Shown: positions 34,125 to 46,766, counted from the stretch's first letter. The stretch is 64,000 nucleotides of DNA from Sycobia sp. Sy_11 (GCA_018907035.1 JACCIC010000178.1:372001-436000); one strand, 5' to 3'. The notes: generated by a model from the letters alone, not told the origin. Program-made: numbers and translations.

Positions 34125-36190
34125 GGCACGCTACCACCGCGTGTGAATTATCGAGTTTAAATGAATTTAAAGTTTATTATTAATATAATTATCGTTCGTT
34201 TAATTAGTATAGTTTTAGATTAGTTTAGAGTATTAGCAATATGATTGAAATAATAGAATACTATTATTAAATCAATAATATTTAAGACGTAAGTTGATTT
34301 ACGTAAGTGCTCGCGTTTTTCGGTATTTAAGGCCTGTATAAACGTATTCAAGTGCAGTGCTTTCACACACATAAAACTGATTAATTGTTATTGTTATAAA
34401 ATTTTCAATAATAAAGTTGACAGGAAGTCAACAATAATAAAGTTTCCAGAAAGAGTAAGTCTCAGAAAATAAGATGCAAAGTATGAGTGACTATAGAGTG
34501 GTTTGAGGAAAATGCATAAGAGAGTGTGACAAGTATCCATGAATGTGAGTTTCGGGAGTGCGAAACAGGGCAAATTTGAAAATTGAAATACAGTCACGAA
34601 ACGATGTAAAGATGCGTTGAAAGTAAAATCACTTAATTTGTATAAGAGAAGTGTGGAAGTTTCTCCATCAGAAATTTCAAATTCTATGTTCGAAACACGA
34701 GAAGTGCCGAAATCTCATATACGGATGTTAAATTCCGAAAATATAAAACGCGCGCGGGAAAATAAAGCTCGAGTCGATACACAGAAAAGCGGAGAGGTAA
34801 AAACCCTACAAAGAATGTTACTTTGTAGAAAGGAAGACTCGATCTCCCAGAAAAGGGGAGAGGTAACAGAAAAACAATTCGGGGAAATCTAAATAACCGT
34901 CGCGCCGCTAAGAGGGGTGGTAACCGGCGCGCACGTGTCACTAAGCTTCGCGCGAAGAATGGATGGAGAGAGAGAAGTTCGACAAACGAACTATAGTATG
35001 AGTGCCACATGCATGGGCCCGGTGTACTGTACAAGTGGTTGAGTATAGATGCCGCGCGCACATATATACTGTGCGGGGTAATTGAGTATACTCGTGCAGC
35101 TTGGCAAAAGCATGAATGTATGAGTGTGTGCATATATACTAATGTATGCGCACTACATACAACTCATAAAATATAACAATTTTACAAATTTGAGTTTATG
35201 TTATCACACATATTTTAGAAACTAATATGTATGTTGCCATTGCAATTCAAGATGAGAATAATATTATTTAACAATAATTATTAAGTATTAATAAAAAAAT
35301 GTAAACCGAAAATTGATAATGATTGTTAATTAGTAATTGAAAATTGTAATTGAAATTTAACAATTGTGTTTTACAATTTGTTCGGGATTTAGCTTTTGGA
35401 TCCTTGGGATTATCTGCTCATGATGACGATCTTGTTCAGACTCCCGGAAATTTACAGTTAGGCAGCAATAATGAAAGTCGGATGTTATATGCTCTGGGGC
35501 GCTACTTCTCCTAAGAATCGGGCGGATATTCGATCTTTCAGGGTGGATCGTTTATCGGATGGTTGATGTTGCAAGAGCGTGGGTCATGAGTGTCGATTTG
35601 GTGCATATTACTATATATGCGGTGTGTAAAAGGTTTTGTTTCGGTTACACACCTATAACCACGCAGAACGGTTCTCTTACTCCTGGGGGTTGTTGATACT
35701 TCCTCAGTGGGTCTCAGTGCAATCTGGAGTCGAATAGCCGTTGATGTCGCGCGTAGTATTTTTAACAAGTACAGGCCTCTACAGAAGTATTTTTTTGTAA
35801 CTTTTAACAGCTTTGTTCTGTTCGAAGTGGCAGTTACGCGGACAGTGCTCACTATAATAGAAATGCAAGATGTGGAGATGGGTGGGAGTAAGATGTGTGA
35901 GCAGTAGAAGATCGGCTGCGCTAAATATTTCTTTAGCGTGGTGAGTTCCTTTGTTGAACAGAAAAATCTTGATTCTGAAAGCCCCAGTCAACATGAACCA
36001 TCGACGCGGAAATAATATAGAGCAGCTTTTAATGACTGTGTTCTTATTATTTCATAGGTGGCGATATGGCAAGAGGGACGATCGCGGATGCATTCACGCG
36101 CGTCTGGACCGAGAAGTGGTTATATTTGATTACAAGTATATTTGTCTCTGGCGACACAGGACGCGACGAGCGTATACATATATTTCTCTG
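34125..36190 (+). other. copia leader or inserted unassigned DNA
   Basis: Two kilobases between the primer site and recognisable gag, longer than usual for copia. The part 34617-34892 is open but unrecognised. The part 35380-36000 is GC-richer with no clear frame and could be a separate insertion. Gag-like sequence (NATEREALLHEWPRG) begins near 36200. Confidence 0.35.
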
Positions 36191-36199
36191 ATGAGAAAA

Positions 36200-38188
36200 T
36201 TATACAAATAGGCTATCTGCTCAACGCCACGGAGAGAGAGGCACTCCTGCACGAGTGGCCTAGAGGAGTTAAAACCTTATAATTAGAAATCCCTGAAGGG
36301 GCCTATACGACACCTATAACGGTAGACGAACTGAGAAGAGCTCTCGACGATTGCGATAAGAAAAACGAAGCCCGAGTCACAGAAGCAGACTCGAGGCAGC
36401 GAAAGCGCCATCCGAATTTTTCAGGTTGCAAAGAGAAACTAACAGGGAGTTAGTCAAAACACTGATCAATGAGCTGGTCGACACTATACGCATGCACATT
36501 TTATATATTGCGGCGATCCAGGACCAGGAGGTCCGAGAAAAGGCGATGATCAAAAGTATTGAAAAGGTTGATAACCTATCTCATGAAAAAGAATTCGAAG
36601 AGGTGCGTAAAAGTGTTGCTCAAGCGCAGCAAAATTCTGACTATGACGATGACGTGTCAGCTCTGCAGCAGAAGCCATGGGTCCAGGAGAATCCATTTCT
36701 ATTGGGGTCTAAAAGACCAGTATCTCTTATCTCTCAAGGGAGAGTAATAAGTCCCTCTGAAGAAAATTGGGACAAGGTAAGTATGAACAATGAGAATATT
36801 AAAAGATTATTTAGCGATCTGTCGATTGACACATCAGAAATAAATGATTGAATTGACAGGGACACGACGTTACGAAACGAGAGACAAAAATACGAAACAG
36901 TAAAACGATTATTAATAAACAATACGACTGATAAGAAAAGTTCTGAAAATTACAAACAGGCAGCAGAAAGTTTGCTACGAGAAACTGAATGTTCTGATTA
37001 CGCTGTAAAAGAAGCATGCGTGCTTGAACCAGAAAGGTGCGAAAAAACAGATGGAAGGAACCATCGCGAAGTAAATGATAAAGATTTATCGACACGAGAG
37101 AATGTGTAAATTACGGAATATTTAGAGAAAAACGTGAATAAATTAGTCGAATCAAAAATAAACGAGAAACGTAAAGACGACAAAATAGATGTTTTGGCAG
37201 AACGTTTAGAAAACGTGATGAGTAAAGAAAACAGAGTCGTGAGAAAATACAAATTGTCGACTGATATGCGTTTCCATATTTTTAAAGATTATTTCTTGTC
37301 TGAATTGAAAACGAAACGACTCATAAGATACGTTTTAGACGAAAATATAGTAGCTTTAAATTATTCCGAAAAGAAAATAGAAGACGACAAACATAAAGTT
37401 CGCGAAATATTAATTAATCACATGGATATTGCATATTTTCAGCGAATTGTAGAGTTAAAATCACCGGGTAAAATCATGATTAAATTAGAAGAATACAAGA
37501 GATTAGAATGCAGAATAACGCGTGTTACCACGAGAAAAGACTTGTATAAATTAAAATACTTACCCGGTAAAGAAAAAGCCGCCGAGTTTTGGAATAGGTT
37601 CGAGGATAAAATACGGACATTTGAAAACGCGCCGAGAGCAAGCAAATTATCAACCGACGAAAAACGCGACATTTTTTACAATGCCGTTGCGGGTTCACTT
37701 CTTGAAACGATACTGGTCGACTGTATGCATGAAGGCACAGTCGGTGTAGAAATGGAACTTGAAAAACTTAAAAACCTAATATTACAGATGGAAGCGGTAA
37801 AATCAGTGAGAGAGGCTCCAGTGAGCTCTCTCAATGTAGGTTCAAACCGGTCGTCTCCGCCTTTACACGGAGACGTCCAGAATCCCGAAAAGGTGGGTTC
37901 ATAAGATACGACTATAATAAAAAGGAAAATTTCAATGTGCTAAGACGCGGGCAAAGCGCGAGACGCGTGGAACAAAGGAGATGCTTTGGCTGCGGCCAGT
38001 ATGGGCACTTAAGTGCAAATTGTCCCAATCCAGGGAAAAAGTTTTGCTACAAGTGCCAAAAGGCAGGGTCACACCTAGCCAAACATTGTAGAACCAAAAG
38101 ACCAGGTGATGACCAAGGTGCGAAATATCATCGAGGTTCAAATGGCAAGTCGAGAGGCTCACAGAGTAAGAGAGGTAAGCCAAGGTAA
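36200..38188 (+). pseudogene. copia Gag pseudogene
   Basis: Capsid precursor in several frames. An N-terminal helical region (36200-36851) is followed by a Lys/Glu-rich capsid-like region, open 37134-37904 (ITRVTTRKDLYKLKYLPGKE, EFWNRFEDKIRTFE, the helical pattern of UBN2-type Gag). Two nucleocapsid knuckles lie at 37975-38100: CFGCGQYGHLSANC and CYKCQKAGSHLAKHC. Stops near 36849 and 37107 and a break near 37905 interrupt it. Confidence 0.75.
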
Positions 38189-38329
38189 CATTTGGGAATA
38201 GCCAAAAATAAAATAATCCATTTGGTCTCTCTGCCATTTCTGAGGCAGACAATCAAAAACGTATAAATTTTGATAATTACATTTTTAATACATTTAATAA
38301 ATATCATGTAAGAAAAATTAAGAGAAACA

Positions 38330-39449
38330 ATATACTTAGATTTATAGCCGAGTCGGGCACAACAGTGCACATTAGCAACAGTAAAATTTTATTGGATAAT
38401 CTAAATTTAAATTATGAATGTAAAGTTAAATGCGCGAATAATAATTCGGATTTAAAAGTCGAAGGCCTCGGTGATATGCGTGTAATTGATAAAGCGGATA
38501 AAACAATCCTTTTAAATAATGTACTTTACTCTAGCAACTTATCCAAGAACTTATTTTCACTAAGAAAACTCGTTGAGCAAGGCTTAGAGATTTACATGAG
38601 TAATAAGAAGATCGATATTTTAGACTCGCGAACTAAAAAGTTAGTCTTATTGGGAAAATATGAATCTCCCTTCTGGACATTCAAAATAGAAGTTAATACA
38701 AATCAAACCGAAGCTCAGACCGCTGATGTCAGTACATCTACTGACAATAGAAATAAAAATTCTTCAATCGTTGATAGAATAACTAGGAGCAGGAGTAGCG
38801 CAGTGGAGAACGGCGACAAACAAAATAATTTAAGTCAGGTTATGCTTTGGCATTTACGGTTGGGATATGCCTCAGTAAAATACATAACAGAGTTCTTTCA
38901 AAACAATTCGAATATTTTACGCGAGCCCAAACAGCTCGACTTTCGTGAAGTATCCAATTGTGAGACTTGCTTGGTAAATAAAAGCACCAGGCTGCCTTTT
39001 AAAATGATCCGACAGAGAGCTAGTGCTCCACTTCAAATTATACACGCGGATACAATGGGGTCGATCAATCCCCCCATCGCATCCACAAGAATGCAAGTTC
39101 ATACATGTAATTATCGATGATTTTAGTCGAACAGTAATAGCATACCCTATACGTCACAAGAACCATATCGTAGAATATTTAGAGAGGAGTGAGGAGTTTG
39201 AGAAATATTCTCGGTAGGGACGCACAAGTATGCTTTTTAAGGTGCGACAAAGGCACCGAATTCACAGGTATAGAAACAGTAAACATATTAATCAAATTAG
39301 GAACAGAACTACAACTGACATGTCTTAACACGCCTGAACACAACGCAGTAGCCGAAAGATTTAACAGAACACTTGAAAATAAAGTAAGAGTAATTATGTA
39401 TGATTCGGGCATACAACCTACACAATGGGATCACGCAGTACGGACTGCA

Positions 39450-39495
<46 letters not shown>

Positions 39496-40873
39496 CAGGA
39501 CATCATACAAATCTATTAACTACAATATATCACTGAAAACACTATCAGATAAAGTTAAAATCGATATTACGAAATGGAAACGGTTCGGCTGCGTTGCTAT
39601 ATTTAGGAAACAAAGCGGGACCGTGAAAAAGTTCGAAGCAACCGGAATGAAGGGCTATTTTTTAGGTTACAACAATAACGGATATATCATATACGTAACC
39701 GAAGAAAGGAGGATTTTCGAGTCAAAAGATGTTTGGTTTATTGAACATTAAACGTATAAAAACTGTCACAAACGCAACAGCAACGTAGAATTCGAGACTG
39801 ACACTAATAAAGTAGATAAAAGCAAAAATAAACAAGAACCTCGAATAAAACGTAATATGTCTAAATAGTCGATCAATCAAAACGTATACTCGTTAGATTC
39901 TGATAAATTAGAGAACAACTCCGAAATTAAATATCACGCGCTTCTAGCTAAAATCAACGGAGATCCCCAGACGTATAGAGAAGTAAGCAACTCATCTGAT
40001 AGTAGAAACTGGGAAAAAGCTATTAAACAAGAAATAGATTCACTAAACGATAAGAACGTGTTCGCGGAAATAACAAAAGCAGAAATCTATAAATAAAGCA
40101 CAAAACTGAATATCTTAGATTCAAGATGGGTGTTTAAACGTAATATAGCAAGCGACGAGAGAATAACTTTCAAAGCTAGACTTGTAATCAGAGGTTTTAA
40201 AGACCATAATACATATGATATAAGAGAAACATATGCACCGATCTCTAGGCTGTCGCTGGTCCGAGCTTTTCTCGCAATCGCAAACAAATACAGTCTCACG
40301 CTGAGACAACTAGACGTCGAAACCGCGTTTTTATATGGCGACATAGTAGAAGATATTTATCTACGACTCCCGGAAGGATTAACTCATTGTCTGGTACGAA
40401 ATCAAAATAACATTTTGAAATTAAAACGGTCTCTTTACGGACTAAAAATCAGCCCCCAGCTCTGGAATATTAAATTCACTGAGATAGCAAACAAACTAGG
40501 CTTCGTGAACAACGATCTTGATCCGTGTCTCTTTACAAAACTAAATGAACATAAAATAACGGTAATGTTGTTATACGTCGACGACGTTTTAATAAAGGGA
40601 AACGACGATACCGAAATTCATCATACATTAAATGATTTAGGAAGCCAGTTCAAAATTAAAACATTTGACAAACCAAAAGAATTTCTCGAAATCAATGTAG
40701 AACGTGACATAAATAACCATGTAATGAAATTATCACAAACTAAATTTATTGACAATATTCTACATCGGTTCGGTTTCACCAATGCAAAGCCTGTAGGAAC
40801 CCCAATAGTACAGAATGACGTCACGAACGTGGATAGGAAAAACAGAGAAGAAACAGAGTCTGAAAATTCAAAA
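38330..40873 (+). pseudogene. copia Pol pseudogene (protease, integrase, RT)
   Basis: The protease site reads ESGTTVH near 38347, so the catalytic Asp of DSG is replaced by Glu. The protease body and GAG-pre-integrase block (LWHLRLGY, about 38845; CETCLVNKSTRLPF, about 38960) are open to 39120. Integrase core follows in two frames: HADTMG, VIIDDFSRTVIAYPI (second frame), CDKGTEFTG and TPEHNAVAERFNRTL. A (TA)n expansion at 39452-39493 then breaks the frame. The integrase C-part (RFGCVAIF..KFEATGMKGYFLGYN) ends at 39751. RT is open 40130-40897: RLVIRGF, YAPISRLSLVRAFLAI, QLDVETAFLYGD and LLYVDDVLI (YVDD). No RNase H follows. Confidence 0.85.
39452..39493. repeat. (TA)n expansion inside the copia integrase
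   Basis: Pure TA run inside the integrase region, between TANYI and NRTSYKSINYN in the original reading frame. It has grown within coding DNA and shifts the frame. Confidence 0.9.
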
Positions 40874-40893
40874 ATACCTAAGACTCGGGCTCT

Positions 40894-42177
40894 ATGAGCA
40901 ACCCCGAGACCGTTATAGTCAGCCCCCCAGCCGAGAAAGGCGGGCTACAAATTAAGTGTACAGGGTCGGGTGCGAGCAAAACGCGAAGCGGTACCTCGTA
41001 CGCCATAGTCTTCGCAGACAATATCATGGCGTTGTCTCACTCGCCGCCTAAGAATAACGCGAGCAGTAACCACGATACGGCAGAGCTGTTGTAGCTTTGC
41101 CGTAGGATGAACCAACGGTTCGATGCACTGGCCGACGAGAACGCCGCACTTCGCGACCGCGTAGAAGAAATAAGTGCTCATATGCAGGAGCTTAACACAC
41201 GCGACGGCAACCGTGCAGATAGGGCCGCGGACCGCGCGCGATCACCTGCACTCGAGAACGCGAACGCGGTAAGAAACGCAGAGAACAATCCGGCAGCGGT
41301 CGGTAACATAGTTCAACCGAGCAATAGGCCAAGAGATTTTCGTTTCCCGCGGTTTCACACACACCACTGCGACGGCTGGTTCCAGTCGTTCGAGCGCATG
41401 CTGCAGATCTTTAGAATTACCGACGACGCGGAAAAACTTGACTCATTAATCACTCATATCGGTCCCAAGATTACCGACACACTTTTCGAGTGTCTGCAAA
41501 ATCTTCCACAAGAAGGCCAATATAAAGCGCTTAAACACGATGTATGCGCGCGCTACTCGTTATCGATCGAGGAGCGCATGGAGAGCGTGTTCCGCGAGAC
41601 CACGATCCACGATCGCAGACCAAGCGAAATAGTCGCAGAAATGTCGAAACTCGCAGGCGACCACATCCACATGAACACGGTAATGCGTTTCTGGCGCTCA
41701 CGCCTCCTCGCACAGATACAAATACAAATTGTAAACGTCGACGACGACCGCGCACCCGAACACGCGGATAAGATTTACGCGTGTAGCAAACTAGAGCGCG
41801 CGTATGATAAAATCGAAAAATTATCGCGAGAGCTTCGCGCACGCGAATCAGAGGCACGTAGCTGGCGCAGCGATCGCTCAGCAAGCCCTCAGAGCCCACG
41901 GCGTACGCCCCCCGTAAGGAGCAGCAGCTCCAGCAGTAGGAAGGCGTCCAATACCCGACGTTCGTGTGAGAACGCAGCCTCGCCTACGGCAGACGCAGAG
42001 CGTATAGTTAGCCCTAACAACGCCCGCCGCAAAGAAAAGAAAGCCGGTCCGCGATTGCGCGACGGTATATGCGACGCGCACTATACATACGGTGCCAAGG
42101 CGCGCACCTGCGTCAAACTATGCAAACGCTACAGTGAATACTCGTCGAAAAGTAACGGGTCGGGAAACGAGCTGTAA
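40894..42177 (+). pseudogene. gypsy Gag pseudogene
   Basis: One frame with a single in-frame TAG at 41092-41094, otherwise open to 42177. The N-terminus (VSPPAEKGGLQIKC) and a short coiled-coil stretch (MNQRFDALADENAALRDRVE, 41107 on) lead into the retroviral-like capsid. Capsid sequence includes FHTHHCDGWFQSFERML..RITDDAEKLDSLITHIGP and YSLSIEERMESVF. A Lys/Arg/Ser-rich tail ends in CDAHYTYGAKARTCVKLCKR, the zinc-like C-terminal motif found in several insect gypsy Gags. The stop could reflect a decayed codon. Confidence 0.8.
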
Positions 42178-42188
42178 GCGCCCAGGTT

Positions 42189-43420
42189 GTGACGCACTCG
42201 GCGCTTACTTTCTCCTCGCGTCTCCACATTAAAGACGAGAACAGCAAAATTACGTTCTTAATTGACTCCGGAGCCGAAATTTCCGTTTTACCGCGACGAC
42301 ACGCACAAGACGCTCAGATGGAAGAGCTCAAGCTGTACGCCGCGAACGGGACGCACATCATTACGTACGGGACAAACGAGGTTGAACCTCGACTTCGGAT
42401 TTAACACCGACATGTCGTGGAACTTCGTGATAGCTGACGTGGAAAATGCCATTATCGGCAGGGATCTCCTACGCGATTTCCACCTAGTCCCCGACCTCAG
42501 AGTACGCACCCTGACGCTCCAGCCATCCAGGGCCTGCCTCAGATGCATATCTAAGGTGGTCGCGAATTTCACCGTGCACACCGTGCAACCGGGCAGTGCA
42601 TACGCGGACATCACCGCGAAATTCCCCAAGGTAATGGGACTAGAGCAAAGCAAGCCCAGGAAGGACCGCGGAGTCTTCCATTATATCTAAAAAACCGGGC
42701 CTCCCGTAAGCCAACGCGCGCGCAGGATACCGCCGGAAAAAATACGCGCGGCAAAGGAGCAGTTCGAGGAGATGCTCAAAAACGGCATAGTGCGACCGTC
42801 AAAGAGTCCGTGGGCGAGCCCCATTCACCTCGTACCAAAGAAGGACGGGGAATGGCAGATATGCAGAGACTATCGGCATCTCAATAGCGTTACCATCGCA
42901 GACAAATACCCGATACCGCATATCCAGGATTTCCCGAATTTCCTGGCCGGGAAGAACGTCTTCTCCAAACTCGACCTCCACGCCGCGTATCACGAAATAC
43001 CGCTCGCGGAGGAACATAAGGATAAGACGTCCGTGATTACTCCCTTCGGGCTGTTCGAATATAATGTAATGACGTTCGGATTGCGCAACACCGGGCAAAC
43101 GTTCCAACGCTACATTAACAGCGCGTTAGGCGGCCTCCGGTGCGCGCTTGTGTTCCTCGACGACATTCTCATCGCGTTGAGCAACGAGAAAGAACACAAG
43201 CGCGACCTGGAGAAGGTCCTCAGTAAGCTAGAAAAATAATTACGACTTAACGTCAAGAAATGCAAGTTCGGGCAGGCAGTACCCTCGCGGCACCCCCAGT
43301 TCTGTGAGGATCAAGCCCGCGAGATTCGCCGCGGAAGCAGAAAAAAGAGCGCATCTCCCGCGAGTACCACCACTGCCCATGCGAGTGCAGAGATTTTTGG
43401 GGTGCACGGAGGTGCTAGAG
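42189..43420 (+). pseudogene. gypsy protease-reverse transcriptase pseudogene
   Basis: Protease: FLIDSGAEISVLP (catalytic DSG) at about 42258-42296, then a frameshift, and the flap/second half FVIADVENAIIGRDLL at about 42425-42470. RT opens 42772-43239: SPWASPIHLVPKKDGEWQIC.DYR, FSKLDLHAAYHEIPL (motif A), LFEYNVMTFGLRN and VFLDDILIA (the F-x-DD active site of gypsy). A stop follows LSKLEK (43237-43239). RLNVKKCKFGQ continues in frame and RFLG-type sequence appears in another frame near 43395. RNase H and integrase are not found downstream. Confidence 0.85.
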
Positions 43421-43429
43421 CGCATAACC

Positions 43430-44417
43430 GCGCCGCTCTCGTCCAGCAATTTCTTAGCTCTGTACAGCGCGCTGAATCAAGCGGAACAATTCAATGGGTT
43501 GCGCATACACTTCGGTGCAGCCAACGAGCGGTACTCCGGTCCTTTCGCGGTCAACACAATGATCCAGGATGCACAGCGGTTCAGATTTAAGTCCGCATCG
43601 TTCGGCTCTGACCGAATCGCGATCGACGCGAATATCGTGGAGCGAGTGCTACGAGCACAGATTAGGCGTTTCGACGGCGAGAAGCCGATCATCGAGAGAA
43701 TCGACACGAGTGATACCGAAATAATTGTGGAAGTCGTCAAGCTGATCGTGAACGTCTATCACGCGAATAGCCTGTCTCTAGGTCCCGTTCGCGACAGGTT
43801 CGACGGCGTCTTCCACGCGGATAATGCGGATCATCTCGTGGTGATCAATAACGTACATTATCAGGCAATCAGCCTGACACACGCGAAATTCTCGAACTTA
43901 CGTTGTCTGGAAATCGTGAATTGCGCCAAAGTGTATGTCAGACCCATTGTCCAGTTCATAAAGAACAATAAGCAGTCAGTCAAGTTGAACTTTGACAACT
44001 TCTCATACCTTGATAAAGACATTCATATTAGTGAAATATTCGCAGCCGTATTCTCCGGCGAGAACCTGCTGCAGGCTTTCAGTTTCGCCTACTCGGAAAA
44101 ACAGGAAATACCTATGGGTAACGGGTACAGGTGGCCCACCGTCTGTGAGTCGCGGACGTTGCGATCGCTCCACGTATGCAATAACCCATACGCCGAGCGA
44201 GCGATTCTTCACGGTCATTAATAACTTAGGCAAACGAAAGACCAGGGCTCTCAACGAGAGATTCTTACAAAACGTGGCGAAACACAATCCGCGCTTCTAC
44301 GTCCATCTGGAGCGGTGCCGGATCACGATTCCGGGCCACCTGGCGCAACAATTGCGACGCGACCGCGTAGTTATCGATCAAACCGAAAGCACAGTTATTG
44401 TACGACGCGGTTATTAA
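43430..44417 (+). CDS. Unrecognised ORF in the gypsy element (possible captured gene)
   Basis: An open frame from 43304 to 44221 changes, near 44200, into the frame that ends at TAA 44415-44417, giving about 320 residues after the RT remnant. The protein has alternating short strands and Leu-rich steps (NLRCLEIVNCAKV, LRSLHVCNNPYAE, FYVHLERCRITI), suggesting a leucine-rich-repeat-like C-terminal half. The N-terminal part (FRFKSASFGSDRIAIDANIVERVL) is unrecognised. There is no signal peptide, membrane segment or metal-binding cluster, so it does not look like an envelope, RNase H or integrase. AATAAA follows the stop immediately. Codon use matches the gypsy gag. Function unknown; one frameshift suggests it is no longer intact here. 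Confidence 0.45.
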
Positions 44418-44590
44418 AATAAACTATGTAACAACGTAGGTTAAGCTAGCTTGTAATGTACAGTAGTTATAAGTATGTATCAGCTTATGTATATATCACT
44501 CATGTATAGTCTTGTATATATACACCCTCATCCTAACCTCAAAATACACACGGGGAGGAATTTACGACTTCACCATAGTCAAGTCGCAAA

Positions 44591-44605
44591 ATTAGGGGGG
44601 AGTGG
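44591..44605 (+). promoter_or_regulatory. gypsy polypurine tract
   Basis: ATTAGGGGGGAGTGG immediately precedes TGTGGGGATC, the presumed start of the 3' LTR; the usual primer for plus-strand synthesis. Confidence 0.6.
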
Positions 44606-44835
44606 TGTGGGGATCGTACACCGTACGAGCCTACGACGATCGCGCATGCACACCAGCGCGTATACTACGCACTTATTATACCGAGCGGCGGCGCCTCCGA
44701 CTACGTGGAGGGTTCGGAGCAATCGGTAGAGTCAGGATCCCATAGACCTGCTCTCACCTATCTTATTGTATTCTATACTGTTATAATAAACTTGATAATT
44801 ACCATTACCTCGTGTTTTATTAGTTAATCTGGGCA
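44606..44835 (+). repeat. Probable gypsy 3' LTR
   Basis: Starts TGTGGGGATCG after the polypurine tract and contains AATAAA at 44785-44790. The right end is uncertain because there is no 5' LTR to compare. 44836-45382 is unassigned AT-rich DNA. Confidence 0.45.
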
Positions 44836-45382
44836 ACGACTGACGCGTAGGCGGTCGAGTAATAATAGAAATTATTACGAAACCTACTGCGTTTTAGCTT
44901 ATCGATATTGCTCTTTGAAGCTGATGAAGTTCTTTATAACTATTTTAACACACGTCACTTTTTACGCTGCATTATGATTGATGCATACTGTTAGAGCATT
45001 CTTGCGTTTCTGTTTCTTCGACTCGCAGAATGGTAAATTCCCAGTGTTAATATCACAAGCAATAAAATTGTATTTTTTAAAGATAGCCAGTCATTTTCTT
45101 TTTATTGCTCAATCGGTTAAAATTTTAATAAAGTATATTGACAACTGGATTATAGCAAAACTGTCCTGAATTTTATGAAATTTATTTTGCGCTCTGATAT
45201 AACCTGCAAGTCCTTCATGAGAGAATGGCTGCTTAAATAAAAGTACTATGGGTTCGGACTCGCATTAGAATGGTAAAATGGCAAACTCTTTAAGCAGATA
45301 TTCATTGTCACCCTGCTTGAAGCCCTACATATCAACGATGTACTCCATCTCGACTGATAGCGTCCGACAAAAAGTTTTACTT

Positions 45383-45400
45383 ACACACACACACACACAC
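45383..45400. repeat. (AC)n target tract of R1 copy B
   Basis: Nine AC units directly before the element's first base. AC-rich sequence recurs after its poly(A) tail (49708-49730). Confidence 0.9.
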
Positions 45401-45563
45401 CAGTGTGGAGTTTTGTTGCTTTCTCCCATCTGGCGCCTCCCCAGGTTGCGGATAGGGGATGGCTCGCTACAATTTGTAGAGGGCACTGAGGAAATAAAAT
45501 ACTCAGGGCGGACAGAAAAAGGTAATAGGGAGGGCCTCCCGAACTTAAGGCCAATTATGATTA

Positions 45564-46766
45564 ATGTTTGGTATAAACAAGGATATACCCCAGGGAGTAA
45601 CTCCGGTAAGACCGGTCAATCTCCTTACCGATTCCGATAGAGTGCAAGCCTCTGTGGTTGGTGGTAGCCCGTCGGATTCTGGGAAGGGCAAATTAAACAT
45701 CATCATAGACAGTACATTGCGTACAAAAGGAGATGTCATGATGGATCAAGAAATGACGGATCGTGAAATCTCCATCACGCGAAGAAATAATCATCTGGAG
45801 CGACTTGGTGAGAAGATCAGTCAACTATTGGATTTTGTTAAAGATAGGCATAACGTGCACAAGAGTATTAAGGATCTTGCTCGTTCTATTAACGCCTCTT
45901 ACAAATGCATCAGTATGGCAGAGGATCATCTGTTGCAGGATCACAGTCCCGGTACTCATGAAGTGGTGACTCAAACTACGCCGAGTCTACGCTCTGATAC
46001 CAAACGAAGCGCAGCCGAAGGGATGGATTCCACTCCTAAAACAGTAGGTGGCAAAAGGACGAAAGAACCATCACTGGGCTCAAGGAGACCACCAGAGTCG
46101 GTTGGAGTACATACAGGGAAGTCTGAGGCCAAGGAAAATCAATGGCAGACTATTAAGCGCAAGAAGCCCAAAGGTAAAGATAAAGAATTACCTAGTTCAC
46201 GCAGGCTCAATGGACGAAATAGAACTAATTCCATTTTGATTGAGGCCAATGAAGGAGTTACATATGCGGAGGTACTGCGTCAAATAAAGAATGACCCGGA
46301 GTTATCACATGTGAAGAATGAGGTTAACAGGATACGCAGAAATGCAAGCGGTGCCCGTGTACTTCAGTTAGAATGGACAGCCAAAGATGCACATGAGTTG
46401 GCTCGCATAGCAAACTTATGGGGGTACTCAGACGGCGGTGGTGTCTGTACCATATAGCCACGCAGCTGAGTTACTACCGTGCAGGGCTTGTTCGAATCGG
46501 ATGGGTTAGCTGCAAAGTTCGAAAAAAACAGAAATAAAGCGCTGCTTCAGGTGTTGGCAGACTGGCCATTTAGCGGCCGTGTGCTCGGACCCTGACAGAA
46601 CTAAACTTTGCAGGCACTGCGGTGGAAAAGACCATCTATCCAAGCTGTGTGTAAACGAGCCCTGCTGTTTACTCTGTAAATGTGAAGGAAAAAAGGAGAT
46701 TAACCATCTAGCATACAGCTATAAGTGCCCGATCACTGTGAAGTTTCTAAACAGACATGAAACATG
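45564..46766 (+). pseudogene. R1-clade ORF1 pseudogene, copy B
   Basis: The start MFGINKDIPQG is the same as in copy A. The N-terminal part is open to 46457, including VTYAEVLRQIKND and RIRRNASGARVLQLE. A deletion near 46410 removes the segment before the knuckles and shifts the frame. The CCHC region survives at 46540-46690 (CFRCWQTGHLAAVC, CRHCGGKDHLSKLC, CCLLCKCEGK). The stop again overlaps the ORF2 ATG as ATGA (46763-46766). Confidence 0.85.

Larger units (their letters stand above)
33907..40873 (+). mobile_element. copia-type LTR retrotransposon, 3' end missing
   Basis: Order visible: 5' LTR (33907-34111), primer binding site (34112 on), a long leader, gag with CCHC knuckles, protease, GAG-pre-integrase, integrase, then reverse transcriptase. 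Integrase upstream of RT is the diagnostic copia (Pseudoviridae) order. The element stops within or just after RT at about 40873, where gypsy gag sequence begins. RNase H and the 3' LTR are therefore absent. All frames are interrupted. Confidence 0.85.
40875..44835 (+). mobile_element. gypsy-type LTR retrotransposon, 5' LTR missing
   Basis: GC-rich element with gag, protease and reverse transcriptase in gypsy order, then an unrecognised ORF, a polypurine tract and a probable 3' LTR. RNase H and integrase are absent. It starts abruptly where the copia RT ends, so the 5' LTR and leader have been lost. Codon use is visibly GC-biased compared with the copia next to it. Confidence 0.8.

Noticed and set aside
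43430..44417. Retroviral-type envelope gene of the gypsy element
   Set aside because: No signal peptide, furin-like site or membrane anchor is visible.
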